Made by a program: the position numbers and the translations under genes
Shown: positions 7,603 through 15,992 of the stretch, in pieces
Position numbering within the stretch: the first letter of the stretch is position 1
Layout: the number at the start of each line of letters is the position of its first letter
The notes under the pieces: generated by a model
Told to the model about the DNA's origin: nothing
Database searches by the model: none
What the model saw: only the letters and a program-made list of their open reading frames with translations
Assembly (NCBI GenBank): GCA_903876785.1
Contig: CAIRBI010000286.1
Span: 1 to 50,371 of the forward strand
Length of the DNA: 50,371 nt
Reading direction: 5' to 3'
Source: an uncultured Gammaproteobacteria bacterium
GTDB taxonomy: Bacteria > Pseudomonadota > Gammaproteobacteria > Pseudomonadales > Pseudohongiellaceae

Positions 7603-8826
7603 ATGAACCCCGAAGATTCCGAGAACTCTTCCATCGCCAACCCAGCAATGCAGAACATCGCCGTTGATAATCCGGGCAGAAGAAAGCTGCTCAAGGGGGC
7701 CATCAATACGGGCCTCGTCGCTGCAGGAGCGACCACCTTCCCGGGGTGGATGATGCCGGCGTTGGCGCAGGGTGAGATTGAAGTTCCCTTTACAGATATT
7801 CCTGACACCTTCAATCCGCAGCCGGTCCGCCCTGGTGCCACACACTTCCAGGATACCCGCAAGATTTCTTCGTTCTTCTCCACCAATGACGACTTCTATC
7901 TCGTACAGCATTACGGCCAGCCAGAGGTGGACAATGCCAGCTATCAACTGAGCGTAACCGGCCTGGTAGACCGCCCGCTGAATTTTTCTCTGGAGCAACT
8001 GCGCGGCCGCCCCGTCATCGAAAAGGATGTCGGCTTCGAGTGCGGTGGCAACGGTGGTCGAATTTTCCACGGCCTCATCGGGAATGCCACATGGCGCGGT
8101 GTGAGCCTGCGCGACATCCTGCTGGAGGCTGGCGTCCAGCCGGAAGGCAAGGAAGTGGTGTTTTTCGGGGCCGATATTGGCGAAGAAGAGATACGTGGTC
8201 GCAAGGTGCCCAAGGCTTTTGCGCGAGCGCTCTCTGTCGAAGATGCGCTGAACGAAAACAACATGCTGGCCTTTGAAATGAATGGCGAACCGCTGCCGCA
8301 TTATCACGGCAAGCCTGTGCGCCTGCTGGTGCCGGGCTGGTACGGCGTCGCCAACGTGAAGTGGCTGTCGCAGATTCACGTACAGGATACGCGTTATATG
8401 GGACGTTTCATGGGCCGCGACTACGTGACCCTGAAGCGCGAGATGGTGGGCGATCAGGAGCGCTGGGTTGAGAATTCAGTGGCAAAGATGAACCTGAAGT
8501 CGGCCATTGTGCGAGTGACCCGCAGCGGCGCAGATCACACCGTGATGGGTTTCATTCTCAACGACGGCACACCGATACGCAGTGTCGAGGTCAGCATTGA
8601 CGGTGGGCCCTGGCAGGCCGCCACTATTGATCCGCAGTCTTCGCAATTCACCTGGAAGCTGTTCACTTTCAACTGGCAGGGCGCACAGCCCGGCGAACAC
8701 ACGCTGGTGTCACGTGTCACCGATGAGAACGGCAAGACCCAGGCACGGCAGGAAGATCTGCCTGAGCGCGTCAGCTTCTGGGAAGAGTTCGGTCAGTTCC
8801 CGCGCCGGGTCATGATCAGCGCCTGA
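7603..8826 (+). CDS. Tat-exported molybdopterin oxidoreductase, sulfite oxidase/SoxC family
   Basis: A 407-residue periplasmic enzyme with a twin-arginine signal (R26-R27 in 'GRRKLLKG', then a hydrophobic stretch ending ALAQ near residue 55). The oxidoreductase molybdopterin domain contains the family's Moco-thiolate cysteine, Cys147, in 'VGFECGGNGG', and 'GKPVRLLVPGWYGVANVKWL'; a C-terminal Mo-co dimerisation domain ('GFILNDGTPIRSVEVSIDGG') follows. This fits sulfite dehydrogenase or SoxC-type enzymes; the exact substrate is unproven, and no SoxD or cytochrome gene is adjacent. The ATG at 7603 has AGAGG eight bases upstream; a GTG two codons earlier is less well placed. Its last codons are part of a 16-bp tandem duplication (8816-8847). 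Confidence 0.9.
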   Translation: MNPEDSENSSIANPAMQNIAVDNPGRRKLLKGAINTGLVAAGATTFPGWMMPALAQGEIEVPFTDIPDTFNPQPVRPGATHFQDTRKISSFFSTNDDFYLVQHYGQPEVDNASYQLSVTGLVDRPLNFSLEQLRGRPVIEKDVGFECGGNGGRIFHGLIGNATWRGVSLRDILLEAGVQPEGKEVVFFGADIGEEEIRGRKVPKAFARALSVEDALNENNMLAFEMNGEPLPHYHGKPVRLLVPGWYGVANVKWLSQIHVQDTRYMGRFMGRDYVTLKREMVGDQERWVENSVAKMNLKSAIVRVTRSGADHTVMGFILNDGTPIRSVEVSIDGGPWQAATIDPQSSQFTWKLFTFNWQGAQPGEHTLVSRVTDENGKTQARQEDLPERVSFWEEFGQFPRRVMISA

Positions 8827-8847
8827 TAAAGTCAGCGCCTGATAAAG
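8816..8847. repeat. 16-bp perfect tandem duplication spanning a stop codon
   Basis: TCAGCGCCTGATAAAG occurs twice head-to-tail at 8816-8831 and 8832-8847. The first copy contains the TGA stop of the oxidoreductase gene (8824-8826), so the second copy is a non-coding echo of the gene's end. It looks like a recent slippage duplication. Confidence 0.9.
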
Positions 8848-8895
8848 AGAGCAAGCGTTTGGACGCAACCCCAAAGAAAGAGGAGAGGAACTGAA

Positions 8896-9414
8896 GTGGC
8901 GACTTATCTGGTACTGACAATCATCGGGGACGACAAGCCCGGTCTGGTGGAGCTGTTATCCGAGACCATCGCCCGGCACTCTGGAAACTGGCTGGAGAGC
9001 AATATGGCGCATCTGGCGGGCAAGTTTGCGGGAATTCTGCGAGTCAGCGTGGATGATCTGCATGCCGACGCTCTGGTGCAGGATCTGCAAAGACTCTCAT
9101 CGGTGCTGCGCCTCGTCGTGGAAAAAGTCAGTATGGCTGAACCGCCCGCTCATCAGCGCACCTTGCGGCTGACGCTGGTGGGGAATGACCGCCCCGGGAT
9201 CATCAAGGAGATTTCCCGGGCGCTGGCGGCGCAGCACGTCAACGTCGAGGAGCTGACAACTCAGTGCAGCAGCGCGCCGATGTCGGGTGAGCCGCTCTTT
9301 AATGCGCAGGCACTTCTGAAGGTGCCGGCCGATCTGGATCTGCATGATCTGCAGCGGCAACTGGAGAGATTGGCCGATGACCTTATCGTCGAGATCAATC
9401 TCGCCACGCTCTGA
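8896..9414 (+). CDS. Tandem ACT-domain protein, GcvR-like
   Basis: The 172-residue protein consists of two ACT domains: 'YLVLTIIGDDKPGLVELLSE' (about residues 4-75) and 'LRLTLVGNDRPGIIKEISRA' (about 90-165). That two-ACT, no-DNA-binding design is that of GcvR, which senses glycine and restrains GcvA at the glycine-cleavage operon in Escherichia coli. No gcv genes are here, so a specific target is not shown. The start is GTG at 8896 with a strong AGGAGAGGAA seven bases upstream. It follows the oxidoreductase by about 70 bases and converges on the HAD gene; a short GCCTC/GAGGC hairpin after its stop lacks a T-tract. Confidence 0.85.
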   Translation: MATYLVLTIIGDDKPGLVELLSETIARHSGNWLESNMAHLAGKFAGILRVSVDDLHADALVQDLQRLSSVLRLVVEKVSMAEPPAHQRTLRLTLVGNDRPGIIKEISRALAAQHVNVEELTTQCSSAPMSGEPLFNAQALLKVPADLDLHDLQRQLERLADDLIVEINLATL

Positions 9415-9451
9415 TATGCCTCTGGAGAGGCGAAGTTCAGACCTGTGCGCG

Positions 9452-10135
9452 TCAGAACTGCTGACCGCGCAGGCTGATGACGTCCCAGCCACGTTCGAGC
9501 GCGACTTTCAGCAGCGTCTGATCGGGGTCGACAGCAATGGCCGTGGCTGCCTTCTCCAGTAATGGCAGATCGTTGAAAGAATCACTGTAGAACACACTGT
9601 CCGCCATAGTCAGAGAGTTAGAGGCAGAACTATTTCGTGCGCTCAACCACTGCTCCAGATTGCGTACTTTTCCCGCTTGGAAATTGGCAATGCCCTGCAC
9701 GCGGCCGGTGTAGCAGTCGTTCTCCATTTCCAGATCGGTGGCGATCAGGGCATCGACGCCGAGCCGCTGTGCAATCGGTTCGGTGATGAAACGATTGGTA
9801 GCCGTAATGATCAGACAAAAATCGCCCTTGTCGCGATGCGATTTCAGTAACTGCAGTGCGGCTGGCAGAATCATCGGCTCGATGAATTCCGCCATGAAGT
9901 CACGATGCAGCGCCTCGCGGGTTGCTCTCGGCATGCCCTTCACCGGGCCGACGGCGAACTCGACATAGTCCACCATGTTCAGGCCGCCGTGCAGGTACTG
10001 ATGGTAGAACTGGTCATTGCGGGCCTTGTGTTGTGTAGCGTCCACCAAGCCTTTGCCAATCAGAAAATCTCCCCAGCTGTGATCACTGTCACCGCCAAGC
10101 AGGGTGTTATCGAGGTCGAAAATAGCAAGAGTCAT
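9452..10135 (-). CDS. HAD-IB family phosphatase (SerB-like)
   Basis: A 227-residue HAD-superfamily subfamily IB hydrolase. Motif I is 'IFDLDNTLLGGDSDHSW' with nucleophile Asp7 and acid/base Asp9; motif II lies in 'FCLIITATNRFITEPIAQRLG'; the C-terminal 'ADSVFYSDSFNDLPLLEKA' gives the metal-binding acidic motif. The helical cap lies between motifs I and II. Relatives include phosphoserine phosphatase and enzymes of histidinol-phosphate or phospholipid metabolism; which substrate applies cannot be told. It is divergent from rppH across a 139-base gap, a conserved neighbourhood in pseudomonads as I recall. Confidence 0.9.
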   Translation of the reverse strand: MTLAIFDLDNTLLGGDSDHSWGDFLIGKGLVDATQHKARNDQFYHQYLHGGLNMVDYVEFAVGPVKGMPRATREALHRDFMAEFIEPMILPAALQLLKSHRDKGDFCLIITATNRFITEPIAQRLGVDALIATDLEMENDCYTGRVQGIANFQAGKVRNLEQWLSARNSSASNSLTMADSVFYSDSFNDLPLLEKAATAIAVDPDQTLLKVALERGWDVISLRGQQF

Positions 10136-10206
10136 TTGTTCAGAGTCCGGGTGCTGCCGTTGAAGGCGGGCATTATACCCGTTCCGCCGTGCTCCGCAGC
10201 CAGTCG

Positions 10207-10236
10207 TTGAACAAGCCTCCGCAGTTGTGAAACAAT
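10207..10236 (+). promoter_or_regulatory. Candidate sigma-70 promoter of rppH
   Basis: TTGAAC at 10207-10212 and AACAAT at 10231-10236 are separated by 18 bases, about 40 bases upstream of the rppH start. The -35 is good and the -10 only partial, so this is a tentative call. Confidence 0.3.
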
Positions 10237-10274
10237 GCCGAGGTAGATTTTTTAGCTAAGGACCGGACACCAGG

Positions 10275-10760
10275 ATGATAGATTCTCAAGGTTTCAGACC
10301 TAATGTAGGCATCATCATCTGCAATCCCCACGGACAGCTGCTTTGGGCGAAACGCATTGGTCAGGATGCCTGGCAGTTTCCGCAGGGCGGCATCCGCCAC
10401 GGCGAGCGTCTGCAGCAGGCACTCTATCGGGAATTGAAGGAAGAGGTCGGGCTGGGTCCGGCCGATGTGGAGATCATCTCTTCGACCAAGGGCTGGCTGT
10501 ACTATGAGCTGCCCAAGAATCTCATCCGACAAAATTCCAATCCGGTTTGCATTGGACAGAAGCAGAAGTGGTATCTTTTGAGAATGTGCTGTGACGAACA
10601 GAAGATCGATCTGCGGGCCAACAACATGCCCGAGTTCGACGACTGGCAATGGGTCAGTTTCTGGTATCCCTTGAGTCAGGTCATTGATTTCAAGCGCGAG
10701 GTCTACCGACAAGCTTTGAAGGAACTGATCACTCCCCTGAATCGGTTCATGCGCCCCTGA
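10275..10760 (+). CDS. rppH: RNA pyrophosphohydrolase
   Basis: RppH removes pyrophosphate from the 5' triphosphate end of RNAs, opening them to RNase E decay. The 161-residue protein starts '[20 protein letters not shown]', the standard RppH N-terminus, and has the full Nudix box at residues 38-60 ([20 protein letters not shown], then VGL). 'QKWYLLRM' and the C-terminal '[15 protein letters not shown]' are also typical. Length and order are as in Escherichia coli RppH. It is followed by ptsP with a 75-base gap, the same order as in many gammaproteobacteria, so the two are probably cotranscribed. Confidence 0.97.
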   Translation: MIDSQGFRPNVGIIICNPHGQLLWAKRIGQDAWQFPQGGIRHGERLQQALYRELKEEVGLGPADVEIISSTKGWLYYELPKNLIRQNSNPVCIGQKQKWYLLRMCCDEQKIDLRANNMPEFDDWQWVSFWYPLSQVIDFKREVYRQALKELITPLNRFMRP

Positions 10761-10835
10761 GATCACACCAGTACCGGGACGCCATCCCCGGCCAATGCAG
10801 AGCAGCCACCCTAACAAGAGACACGGAATCGAAAC

Positions 10836-13112
10836 ATGATGTTGGAAAGACTGCGTGAGATAGTACAAGAGGTGAACACTGCGCGGGATCTGCAGTCGGC
10901 CCTCGATATCATCGTGACGCGCGTGCGCGCCGCGATGAACACGCAAGTCTGTTCCGTCTATCTGCTTGACCAGGAAATCAACAGCCATGTGCTGATGGCG
11001 TCCGAGGGACTCAAGCAAGAAGCGGTAGGGCATGTCAGTCTGCAAGTCGGCGAGGGTCTGGTAGGCCTGGTTGCCGGCAATGCCGAACCGGTCAACCTCG
11101 AAGACGCGAAATCACACCCAAATTACCATTACCTCTCGGAAACAGGCGAGGAGCAGTTCAGCTCGTTTCTGGGTGTGCCGATCATCCACCACCGCAAGGT
11201 GCTGGGGGTGCTCGTTGTGCAGCATCGGGAGATGCGCTGTTTTGACGAAGGTGAAGAAGCGTTTCTGGTTACCCTGTCGGCCCAGCTTGCCGGCGTGATC
11301 GCCGCTGCAGAGGCGACGGGCGCCATTCTGGGGGTCAGCCCCTCGGGGCAGCGCAAGTCCGATACCAGTTTTGCCGGTGTGCCCGGCGCCACGGGCGTTG
11401 CCATCGGGCACGCGGTAGTCGTGTTCCCGCCCGCCGATATTGACCTGATCCCCAACCGTGCCTGCGCGGACATTGACAAGGAAATCGACTATTTCAATGC
11501 GGCGCTGAATTCGGTACGCAAGGACATGACGGCGCTGATCCGCACGCTGGAGTCGCGCCTGCGGCCCGAAGAGGGCGAGATATTCGGTGTCTACCTGCGC
11601 ATGCTCGACGATGATGCGCTGGGCAAGGAAGTCATCGACAGGATTCGCGAAGGGCAGTGGGCGCAGGGCGCCCTGGCTGATGTCACCAAGGATCATGTGC
11701 GCGCCTTCGAAATGATGAAGGATCCGTATCTGCGTGAACGTGCCGCCGACATCAAGGACCTGTGCAGCCGCGTATTGTTCTATCTGCAGGATAAGGACGT
11801 GGTAAAGACTGACTACGCCGACGACACCATCCTCGTCAGTGAAGAGCTGACAGCAGCCATGCTGGCCGATGTCCCCAAGGAGAAATTGCGCGGGCTGGTG
11901 TCGGTAAAGGGGTCGGGTAACTCCCATGTCGCCATTCTTGCGCGCACCATGGGAATTCCAACGGCGATGGGCGTGGTGGATTTGCCATATCGGCAACTCG
12001 ATGGTCGCGAGCTGATCATCGACGGCTACAACGGGCAGGTCTACAGCAGCCCTTCCGATCAACTGCGCAATCGTTATCGTGAAGTGATCAAAGAAGAAGA
12101 GCAGCTCGTCAAAGGGCTGGAAGGCCTTATTCATCTGCCCTGCGAGACGCCGGACAAGCATCGTGTGAATCTGTGGGTGAACACCGGCTTGATGTCGGAC
12201 GTCATCCGCTCGCTGGATCATGGCGCAGAGGGGATCGGCCTGTTTCGTACCGAAGTGCCATTCCTGCTTGCCGAGCGCTTTCCCAGTGAACACGAGCAGA
12301 CAGCGATTTACCGCGAGCAGCTGCAGGCCTTTGCCCCCAAACTGGTGACCATGCGGACGCTGGACATCGGGGGCGACAAGGCGCTGCCTTATTTCCCGAT
12401 TGAAGAGGAAAACCCCTTCCTCGGCTGGCGCGGCATCCGCGTCACTCTCGATCACCCGGAAATCTTCATCACCCAGGTTCGCGCCATGATCCGCGCGAGC
12501 GAAGGTCTGAATAATCTGCAGATCATGCTGCCCATGATCTCCAACGTGCAGGAAGTCACCGGCTCTATCCAGATCATCAAACGCGCCTACCGGGAGTTGC
12601 GAGAAGAGGGGCTGGAAGTTCGCATGCCACCGATCGGCGTCATGATCGAACTGCCAGCGGCGGTATATCAGACGCGTGCCCTCTGCCGTCTGGTGGATTT
12701 TATCTCTGTCGGCAGTAACGATCTTACTCAGTACCTGCTGGCCGTGGATCGCAACAATCCGCGAGTGGCCAGTCTTTACTCCTCGTTTCACCCAGCGGTT
12801 TTGCAGGCGCTGCAGTTCGTCGTGACCGAGGCGCACGCGGAAAACCGAACCGTCAGCATCTGCGGAGAAATGGCGGGCGATCCCGCTGCGGCGGTGCTGC
12901 TCATCGCCATGGGGTTCGACATCCTGTCCATGAACGCGACGACTCTGTTGAAGGTGAAGGCCGTGATTCGCAGCATCCCGCTGACAATCGCCAAGAAGTT
13001 GCTGGAAGAGGTCATGCAACTGGATGAGGCGCAGATGGTGCGCAGCTGTGTCGACATGGCGCTGTACAACGCCGGCATCGACAGACTGTTGCGTTCGTCG
13101 CGCAATAACTGA
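10836..13112 (+). CDS. ptsP: Phosphoenolpyruvate-protein phosphotransferase PtsP (EI-Ntr)
   Basis: First enzyme of the nitrogen phosphotransfer system: takes phosphate from PEP onto a histidine and passes it to NPr. The 758-residue protein has an N-terminal GAF sensor domain (about residues 15-155, including 'QVCSVYLLDQE' and 'GEGLVGLVAG'), an EI N-terminal helical domain, the swivelling domain with phospho-accepting His364 in 'GSGNSHVAILARTMGIPTA', and a PEP-binding barrel (about 430-720: 'GIGLFRTEVPFL', 'TMRTLDIGGDKALPYF', 'VSICGEMAGDP' with Cys676). All catalytic motifs are intact. NPr and EIIA-Ntr are not in the window. The ATG at 10836 is used; a second ATG follows immediately. Confidence 0.97.
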   Translation: MMLERLREIVQEVNTARDLQSALDIIVTRVRAAMNTQVCSVYLLDQEINSHVLMASEGLKQEAVGHVSLQVGEGLVGLVAGNAEPVNLEDAKSHPNYHYLSETGEEQFSSFLGVPIIHHRKVLGVLVVQHREMRCFDEGEEAFLVTLSAQLAGVIAAAEATGAILGVSPSGQRKSDTSFAGVPGATGVAIGHAVVVFPPADIDLIPNRACADIDKEIDYFNAALNSVRKDMTALIRTLESRLRPEEGEIFGVYLRMLDDDALGKEVIDRIREGQWAQGALADVTKDHVRAFEMMKDPYLRERAADIKDLCSRVLFYLQDKDVVKTDYADDTILVSEELTAAMLADVPKEKLRGLVSVKGSGNSHVAILARTMGIPTAMGVVDLPYRQLDGRELIIDGYNGQVYSSPSDQLRNRYREVIKEEEQLVKGLEGLIHLPCETPDKHRVNLWVNTGLMSDVIRSLDHGAEGIGLFRTEVPFLLAERFPSEHEQTAIYREQLQAFAPKLVTMRTLDIGGDKALPYFPIEEENPFLGWRGIRVTLDHPEIFITQVRAMIRASEGLNNLQIMLPMISNVQEVTGSIQIIKRAYRELREEGLEVRMPPIGVMIELPAAVYQTRALCRLVDFISVGSNDLTQYLLAVDRNNPRVASLYSSFHPAVLQALQFVVTEAHAENRTVSICGEMAGDPAAAVLLIAMGFDILSMNATTLLKVKAVIRSIPLTIAKKLLEEVMQLDEAQMVRSCVDMALYNAGIDRLLRSSRNN

Positions 13113-13307
13113 GGCTGCGGCCAAACGTTGGCAGCAGGGGTCGACTGGCGGATATTTTTCAATGCCATGGCAAATTTCCTACAGAATTCCCCACGAATAT
13201 AAGGATAATGCGGTCTCAGGATAGCTCTTGGATGAGAGTGCCATAGGGACATAACGAGAACTGACGAATCTACGGATGGAATCGTCAGCCTCAATCTAAT
13301 AGACTGG

Positions 13308-13324
13308 CCGGAATTGAATTCCGG
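13308..13324. promoter_or_regulatory. Candidate operator: CCGGAATT-G-AATTCCGG
   Basis: A perfect 8-bp inverted repeat about a central G ends 11 bases before the ATG of the Arc-like gene. A second dyad, CTGACGA (13261-13267) with TCGTCAG (13282-13288), lies just upstream. Such sites suit autoregulation by a ribbon-helix-helix protein, which is inference from position. Confidence 0.4.
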
Positions 13325-13335
13325 TTACACATCCC

Positions 13336-13653
13336 ATGCCCGAAAACCAACACGCCGATCAGAAGGCCCCGACCACGAACGACAAGCAGGAATACAAGTT
13401 CGTCCTGCGTCTGCCAAGTGGCTACCACCAACAAATTGCAGCGCTCTCGCGCAGAAATCGCCGCAGCATGAACTCCGAGATTACGTTGTTGCTGGAGCAG
13501 TTCGTCGCCAGAGACGGCGCGCCGATCGGCGCCGAGCGTATCGGTCTGGCGCCGGTAGTGGGTGATTTGAATAATGCTGCGCTGCGCCTGATCGAAAAAT
13601 TCCAGCAGTTGTCCATGGAGAAGAAGAAGGCGCTTCTCGATCTGCTCGAATGA
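13336..13653 (+). CDS. Arc-like ribbon-helix-helix DNA-binding protein
   Basis: This 105-residue protein has an Arc/MetJ-type fold: the DNA-contacting ribbon 'EYKFVLRLPSGY' at residues 19-30, helix A 'HQQIAALSRRN' and helix B 'RSMNSEITLLLEQFV' at 43-57. The 'RSMNSEI' turn is nearly identical to 'RSVNSEI' of phage P22 Arc. A polar N-terminal arm (1-18) and a C-terminal helical tail (70-105) extend it beyond Arc itself (53 residues), possibly for higher-order assembly. It sits between ptsP and lgt with a 222-base upstream gap that holds two inverted repeats, so autoregulation is likely. No clear Shine-Dalgarno precedes the ATG. Targets are unknown. Confidence 0.82.
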   Translation: MPENQHADQKAPTTNDKQEYKFVLRLPSGYHQQIAALSRRNRRSMNSEITLLLEQFVARDGAPIGAERIGLAPVVGDLNNAALRLIEKFQQLSMEKKKALLDLLE

Positions 13654-13672
13654 ATCTCCGGAATAACCGCCC

Positions 13673-14452
13673 ATGCTGACCTACCCCCAGTTCGATCCCG
13701 TTGCCTTCTCGCTCGGCCCGCTCTCCGTCCACTGGTACGGCGTCATGTACATCATCGCCTTTGGTGGCGCCTGGTATCTTGCGAAGCTGCGCGCGCGCCG
13801 CAGCCCCGGGCTGTGGACTGATGAGCAGATCGCCGACCTGGTGTTTTACGGCGCTCTTGGTGCTGTTGTCGGCGGGCGTATCGGTTCTGCATTGTTCTAC
13901 AATTTTGACAAGCTTTCGAGCGATCCGCTGTGGGTGCTGCGCGTCTGGGAAGGTGGGATGTCCTTTCATGGCGGCTTTCTGGGCGTCATGGGCGCGCTGT
14001 ACTGGTATGCCGGCACGCTCAACAAGCGCTACTTTGAAGTGCTGGATTTCATCGCACCTCTCGCGCCATTCGGACTCGGCGCCGGACGAATTGGCAACTT
14101 CATCGGCGGAGAACTCTGGGGTCGCCCGACGGAGGTGCCCTGGGGCATGGTATTTCCGCATGTCGACAATCTGCCTCGTCACGCCTCCCAGCTCTATCAG
14201 TTCGCGCTGGAAGGTGTCGTGCTGTTCAGCATCATGTGGTGGTTCTCTTCGCGTCCGCGCCCGCTGTACGCTGTTTCCGGATTGTTCGGAATAGGTTATG
14301 GCGCGCAGCGTTTTTTCGTGGAGTTTTTCCGCCAGCCCGACGAAGGCCTGGGATTCGTGGCGCTGGACTGGCTGACCATGGGCCAGTTGTTGTCGTTACC
14401 GATGATCGCGGCGGGTATTTTTCTGATGGCGAAGGCCTATCGCACGTCATGA
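13673..14452 (+). CDS. lgt: Phosphatidylglycerol-prolipoprotein diacylglyceryl transferase
   Basis: Lgt adds diacylglycerol from phosphatidylglycerol to the lipobox cysteine of prolipoproteins in the inner membrane. The 259-residue, multi-spanning protein shows 'FSLGPLSVHWYGVMYIIAF' at its start, 'WEGGMSFHGGFLG' with the essential His99-Gly pair, and the signature 'GRIGNFIGGELWGRPT' with Arg139; 'RHASQLYQFALEG' and 'GYGAQRFFVEFFRQPDEG' follow. All core residues are present. Start ATG 13673 follows CCGGA-type weak RBS. It heads the lgt-thyA-folA cluster typical of the group; the last gene's lipoprotein (49328) would be a client. Confidence 0.97.
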   Translation: MLTYPQFDPVAFSLGPLSVHWYGVMYIIAFGGAWYLAKLRARRSPGLWTDEQIADLVFYGALGAVVGGRIGSALFYNFDKLSSDPLWVLRVWEGGMSFHGGFLGVMGALYWYAGTLNKRYFEVLDFIAPLAPFGLGAGRIGNFIGGELWGRPTEVPWGMVFPHVDNLPRHASQLYQFALEGVVLFSIMWWFSSRPRPLYAVSGLFGIGYGAQRFFVEFFRQPDEGLGFVALDWLTMGQLLSLPMIAAGIFLMAKAYRTS

Positions 14453-14503
14453 ACCTGCCCTGCAGGCGACTGGATGAAGTGATGTTGGAGAGATGACACA
14501 GAC

Positions 14504-15298
14504 ATGAAGCAATACCTCGATTTGATGCAACGCATTCTCGATGAGGGTGCCACCAAAACGGATCGCACCGGTACCGGCACGCTGTCGGTATTCGGCCATC
14601 AGATGCGCTTCGATCTGGCGCAGGGTTTCCCGGTGCTGACCACCAAGAAGCTGCACATGCGCTCCATCATTCACGAACTGCTGTGGTTCCTTACGGGTGA
14701 CACCAACATCCGCTACCTGAAGGAAAACGGCGTCTCCATCTGGGATGAGTGGGCGGACGAGCACGGTGATCTGGGGCCGGTCTATGGCTTTCAGTGGCGC
14801 TCCTGGCCCGGCCCCGATGGCCAGTCTGTGGATCAGATCAGCAAGCTCATCGAGCAGATCCGGCGCAACCCGGATTCAAGGCGCCTGATGGTCGTCGCCT
14901 ACAACCCGGCTTATGTCGATCAAATGGCGCTGCCGCCCTGCCATTCCCTGTTCCAGTTCTACGTGGCCAATGGCAAATTGTCCTGTCAGTTGTATCAGCG
15001 CTCTGCCGATACGTTTCTCGGCGTGCCGTTCAATATCGCTTCCTATGCCTTGCTCACGCACATGGTGGCGCAACAGTGCGATCTCGATGTCGGCGATTTC
15101 ATCTGGACCGGCGGCGACACACATCTTTACAGCAATCATCTGGAGCAGACGCGCCTGCAGCTGACCCGTCAGCCGCTGCCGCTTCCGCGTTTGCACATCA
15201 AGCGTCGGCCTGCCGATATCTTCAGTTATGTCTATGATGACTTCGAGATCGTCGGCTATGAGTCCCATCCCCATATCAAGGCGCCAGTTGCCATTTGA
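14504..15298 (+). CDS. thyA: Thymidylate synthase
   Basis: Converts dUMP and methylene-tetrahydrofolate to dTMP and dihydrofolate. At 264 residues it has exactly the Escherichia coli length, begins '[20 protein letters not shown]' and carries the catalytic cysteine at the same number, Cys146, in '[13 protein letters not shown]'. '[20 protein letters not shown]', '[12 protein letters not shown]' and the C-terminal 'KAPVAI', which closes over the active site, are all present. It lies 51 bases after lgt and 27 before folA, so the product dihydrofolate is recycled by its operon neighbour. Confidence 0.98.
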   Translation: MKQYLDLMQRILDEGATKTDRTGTGTLSVFGHQMRFDLAQGFPVLTTKKLHMRSIIHELLWFLTGDTNIRYLKENGVSIWDEWADEHGDLGPVYGFQWRSWPGPDGQSVDQISKLIEQIRRNPDSRRLMVVAYNPAYVDQMALPPCHSLFQFYVANGKLSCQLYQRSADTFLGVPFNIASYALLTHMVAQQCDLDVGDFIWTGGDTHLYSNHLEQTRLQLTRQPLPLPRLHIKRRPADIFSYVYDDFEIVGYESHPHIKAPVAI

Positions 15299-15325
15299 TC
15301 CGCTGCTGTTGCGAGGACCCCGCGT

Positions 15326-15832
15326 ATGAAACTCGCTTTGATCTGGGCCATGTCGCGCAATCGGGTCATCGGCCGCAACAACGCCCTGCCGTGGCATCTG
15401 TCGGAAGACCTGCGCTATTTCAAACGCGTCACCATGGGCAAGCCGATCATCATGGGCAGGAAAACCTGGGAATCGATTGGCCGTCCGCTGCCTGGACGTA
15501 CCAATATCGTCATCACGCGTGATCAGAATTTTCAGACGGTGGGTGTGCGCGTGGTGCATTCGCTCGATGATGCGCTGCGGCTTGCCGAACACATCGGTGT
15601 CATTGAAGGTGCTGAAGAGGCGGTGGTAATCGGCGGCGCCGAGATCTACGCGCTGGCACTGCCTAAGGCAGAGCGTCTTTACCTCACGCAAGTTCATGCG
15701 GAAGTGGACGGCGATGCCTGGTTTCCCGAGTTCGATTTGTCGCAATGGCAAGAACTCGCCCGTGAGGACTTCAAGGCCGAAGGCCCGAATCCTTACCCTT
15801 ACAGTTTCATCGTGCTGGAGAGGCATGGATGA
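15326..15832 (+). CDS. folA: Dihydrofolate reductase
   Basis: Reduces dihydrofolate to tetrahydrofolate with NADPH, completing the thymidylate cycle with ThyA. The 168-residue protein shows 'LIWAMSRNRVIGRNNALPWH' (residues 4-23), the adjacent 'LSEDLRYFKRVTMGKPIIMG' with the folate-binding Asp, then 'RKTWESIGRPLPGR', the NADPH loop 'VVIGGAEIYALALP' and the C-terminal 'YPYSFIVLERHG'. Type I chromosomal DHFR; nothing suggests a trimethoprim-resistant variant. The following 160 bases hold the promoter region of the TonB receptor gene. Confidence 0.97.
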   Translation: MKLALIWAMSRNRVIGRNNALPWHLSEDLRYFKRVTMGKPIIMGRKTWESIGRPLPGRTNIVITRDQNFQTVGVRVVHSLDDALRLAEHIGVIEGAEEAVVIGGAEIYALALPKAERLYLTQVHAEVDGDAWFPEFDLSQWQELAREDFKAEGPNPYPYSFIVLERHG

Positions 15833-15992
15833 GCCCGCTGCACTCAATTTAACCTCCCTCCACTTGTTGTGATCGCATTGCTCATCGGTGACGCTGACGC
15901 CGATCTCGGAATTCGGTAAAGTAAGCCTCACTTGATCTAAAACGACACTAGAACGTTCTGTTACATTTCTTTGCTTCCCTTGGAGCACGCCG

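Noticed and set aside
9418-9431. GCCTCTGGAGAGGC hairpin after the GcvR-like gene as a terminator
   Set aside because: Stem is only five pairs with a usable loop and no T-run follows on either strand.
11112-13124. 670-codon minus-strand frame opposite ptsP
   Set aside because: It mirrors the ptsP codons exactly, and ptsP has complete catalytic motifs.
15947-15969. Zur box upstream of the first TonB receptor
   Set aside because: Only the right half matches; the left half does not, so it is noted as a hint only.
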